From positions 372,001 through 436,000 of the forward strand of contig NZ_QFDM01000001.1 of the NCBI RefSeq assembly GCF_023702065.1: a stretch of DNA of 64,000 nt. The letters are read 5' to 3'. Below are positions 63,455-64,000 of the stretch, one piece after another. Under the pieces are notes generated by a model, which ran no database searches, was not told the origin of the DNA, and worked only from the letters and a program-made list of their open reading frames with translations. This DNA is from Methanoculleus oceani (GTDB lineage: Archaea > Halobacteriota > Methanomicrobia > Methanomicrobiales > Methanoculleaceae). Each line of letters starts with the position of its first letter. Within the stretch, counting starts at the first letter, position 1. The translations under genes were made by a program, and so were the position numbers.

Positions 63455-63709
63455 TTACCCCGCACACTTCTTTTTTTCCCGCTCGATCGCGTCGCGAAGC
63501 GTGCCGATGGTGTCCCCGGTTTTTGCGGGTGCGTCCGGAAGGAGGGTGAGGTACTCAAGTTCTCCCTCGGTGACGAGGAGTGCAACCGGTGTCAGGCTGA
63601 CCGTGGCGGCTCCCTCCATGCAGATCGCGAACGTCCTGACGATGGGGATGATGCACCGGTCGCCGACCCTGCGGCCGCCGCCGACGACGAGGTCGGTCTC
63701 TTCACGCAC
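63455..63709 (-). CDS. GerW/YtfJ-like protein, 84 aa
   Basis: The frame from a GTG at 63709 reads VREETDLVVGGGRRVGDRCI, then IPIVRTFAICMEGAATVSLT and PVALLVTEGELEYLTLLP. The central pattern matches the GerW/YtfJ family (PF09579) known from Bacillus spores, in a short archaeal form. GAGGTG lies upstream of this GTG; a GTG at 63718 is in frame. The DUF2953 gene just upstream overlaps it, the same pair as ytfI-ytfJ. The archaeal function is unknown. Confidence 0.72.
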   Translation of the reverse strand: MREETDLVVGGGRRVGDRCIIPIVRTFAICMEGAATVSLTPVALLVTEGELEYLTLLPDAPAKTGDTIGTLRDAIEREKKKCAG

Positions 63710-64000
63710 CCGGAGCACCTCTTCCCGATACCCGGCGAAGCCGCTGCCGCACCTGTTTCTGCAGGAGAGCCCTCACCACCGGGATGAGGATCAGGAGCGG
63801 GCGGCGGATCCGCATCTTAAGCGTGAAGGTGCCTTCGAAGATCCTCTGATTGAAGACCGGGGTCATCACGAAGTCGACCGCCTCAACCGGCCAGAGGGCG
63901 TAGCGGACGGCGGTGCAGTAACCGTAGACGACGCCGGTGTCGGCGGGACTCTCGAGGCCAAGGGTGACGTCGCCCCGGAGCGTCTCGAGGCAGAGGGACC
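63702..64000 (-). CDS. DUF2953/YtfI-like membrane protein, C-terminal part (5' end outside window)
   Basis: About 99 residues are visible, including LETLRGDVTLGLESPADTGV, VYGYCTAVRYALWPVEAVDF and FEGTFTLKMRIRRPLLILIP, ending SGRGAPGA. The segment matches the C-terminal part of DUF2953 proteins (membrane-anchored beta-rich). The stop lies inside the GerW-like gene. In Bacillus DUF2953 (YtfI) precedes YtfJ, supporting the call. Confidence 0.7.
   Translation of the reverse strand, partial: SLCLETLRGDVTLGLESPADTGVVYGYCTAVRYALWPVEAVDFVMTPVFNQRIFEGTFTLKMRIRRPLLILIPVVRALLQKQVRQRLRRVSGRGAPGA

Overview
The window is a GC-rich stretch of archaeal chromosome, almost certainly from a methanogen of the Methanomicrobiales; Methanoculleus or a close relative is my inference from gene content, not a search result. 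Archaeal markers include Orc1/Cdc6, the small subunit of DNA polymerase D, Hel308, the KEOPS subunit Cgi121, Rio1, type II GAPDH, archaeal riboflavin synthase, two CofH-type enzymes of coenzyme F420 synthesis, CbiB, and TATA-box promoters with short or no leaders. I see no rRNA, tRNA, CRISPR array, insertion sequence or prophage.

Layout. 1-11.3 kb: glycogen phosphorylase, an ABC-2 exporter, a ROK sugar kinase with a tyrosine-phosphatase-like protein, then tandem small paralogue pairs (KTSC, TM2 and GNAT proteins). 11.4-17.7 kb: gap, tyrS, rio1, a KH protein, hel308 and cgi121, mostly informational genes on one strand. 17.6-22.8 kb: a probable replication origin. orc1/cdc6 (19180-20463) is preceded by three origin recognition boxes, a 44-bp tandem array and a pyrimidine-rich tract. 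Two more boxes lie beyond the lrp-aminotransferase pair. 22.8-26.9 kb: purA, trm112-like, cbiB, pdxS and pdxT.

26.9-35.6 kb is the accessory highlight, an arsenic/thiol-metal resistance island. A divergent ArsR regulator faces two rightward transcription units that encode two ArsP-type permeases, ArsF and ArsG homologues, Acr3, ArsC, two mini-thioredoxins, DGC and DUF2703 proteins, and small Cys-rich proteins. Sites of the form TTCAA-N6-TTGAA lie at the promoters of these units and probably define an ArsR regulon. The island also holds a DGC gene that follows the arsC stop codon in frame without a normal start, and a DGC remnant.

35.5-46.4 kb: a P-loop NTPase, cyclophilin, a stand-alone RNase III domain, an MFS carrier, acetyl-CoA synthetase with three palindromic operator candidates, CorA, membrane pyrophosphatase, DP1 and signal peptidase. 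Acetyl-CoA synthetase releases PPi and the pyrophosphatase can recover its energy. 46.4-56.8 kb: two cofH paralogues, an iron-sulfur flavoprotein, thiC, an ArsC-like protein lacking its catalytic Cys, purE, ribC, ribH and aminotransferases, that is, cofactor and purine synthesis. 56.8-64 kb: a 16-repeat TPR protein, radC, a Yip1/S-layer-like/MacB-type membrane cluster, and a GerW-DUF2953 pair like Bacillus ytfJ-ytfI, cut by the window end.
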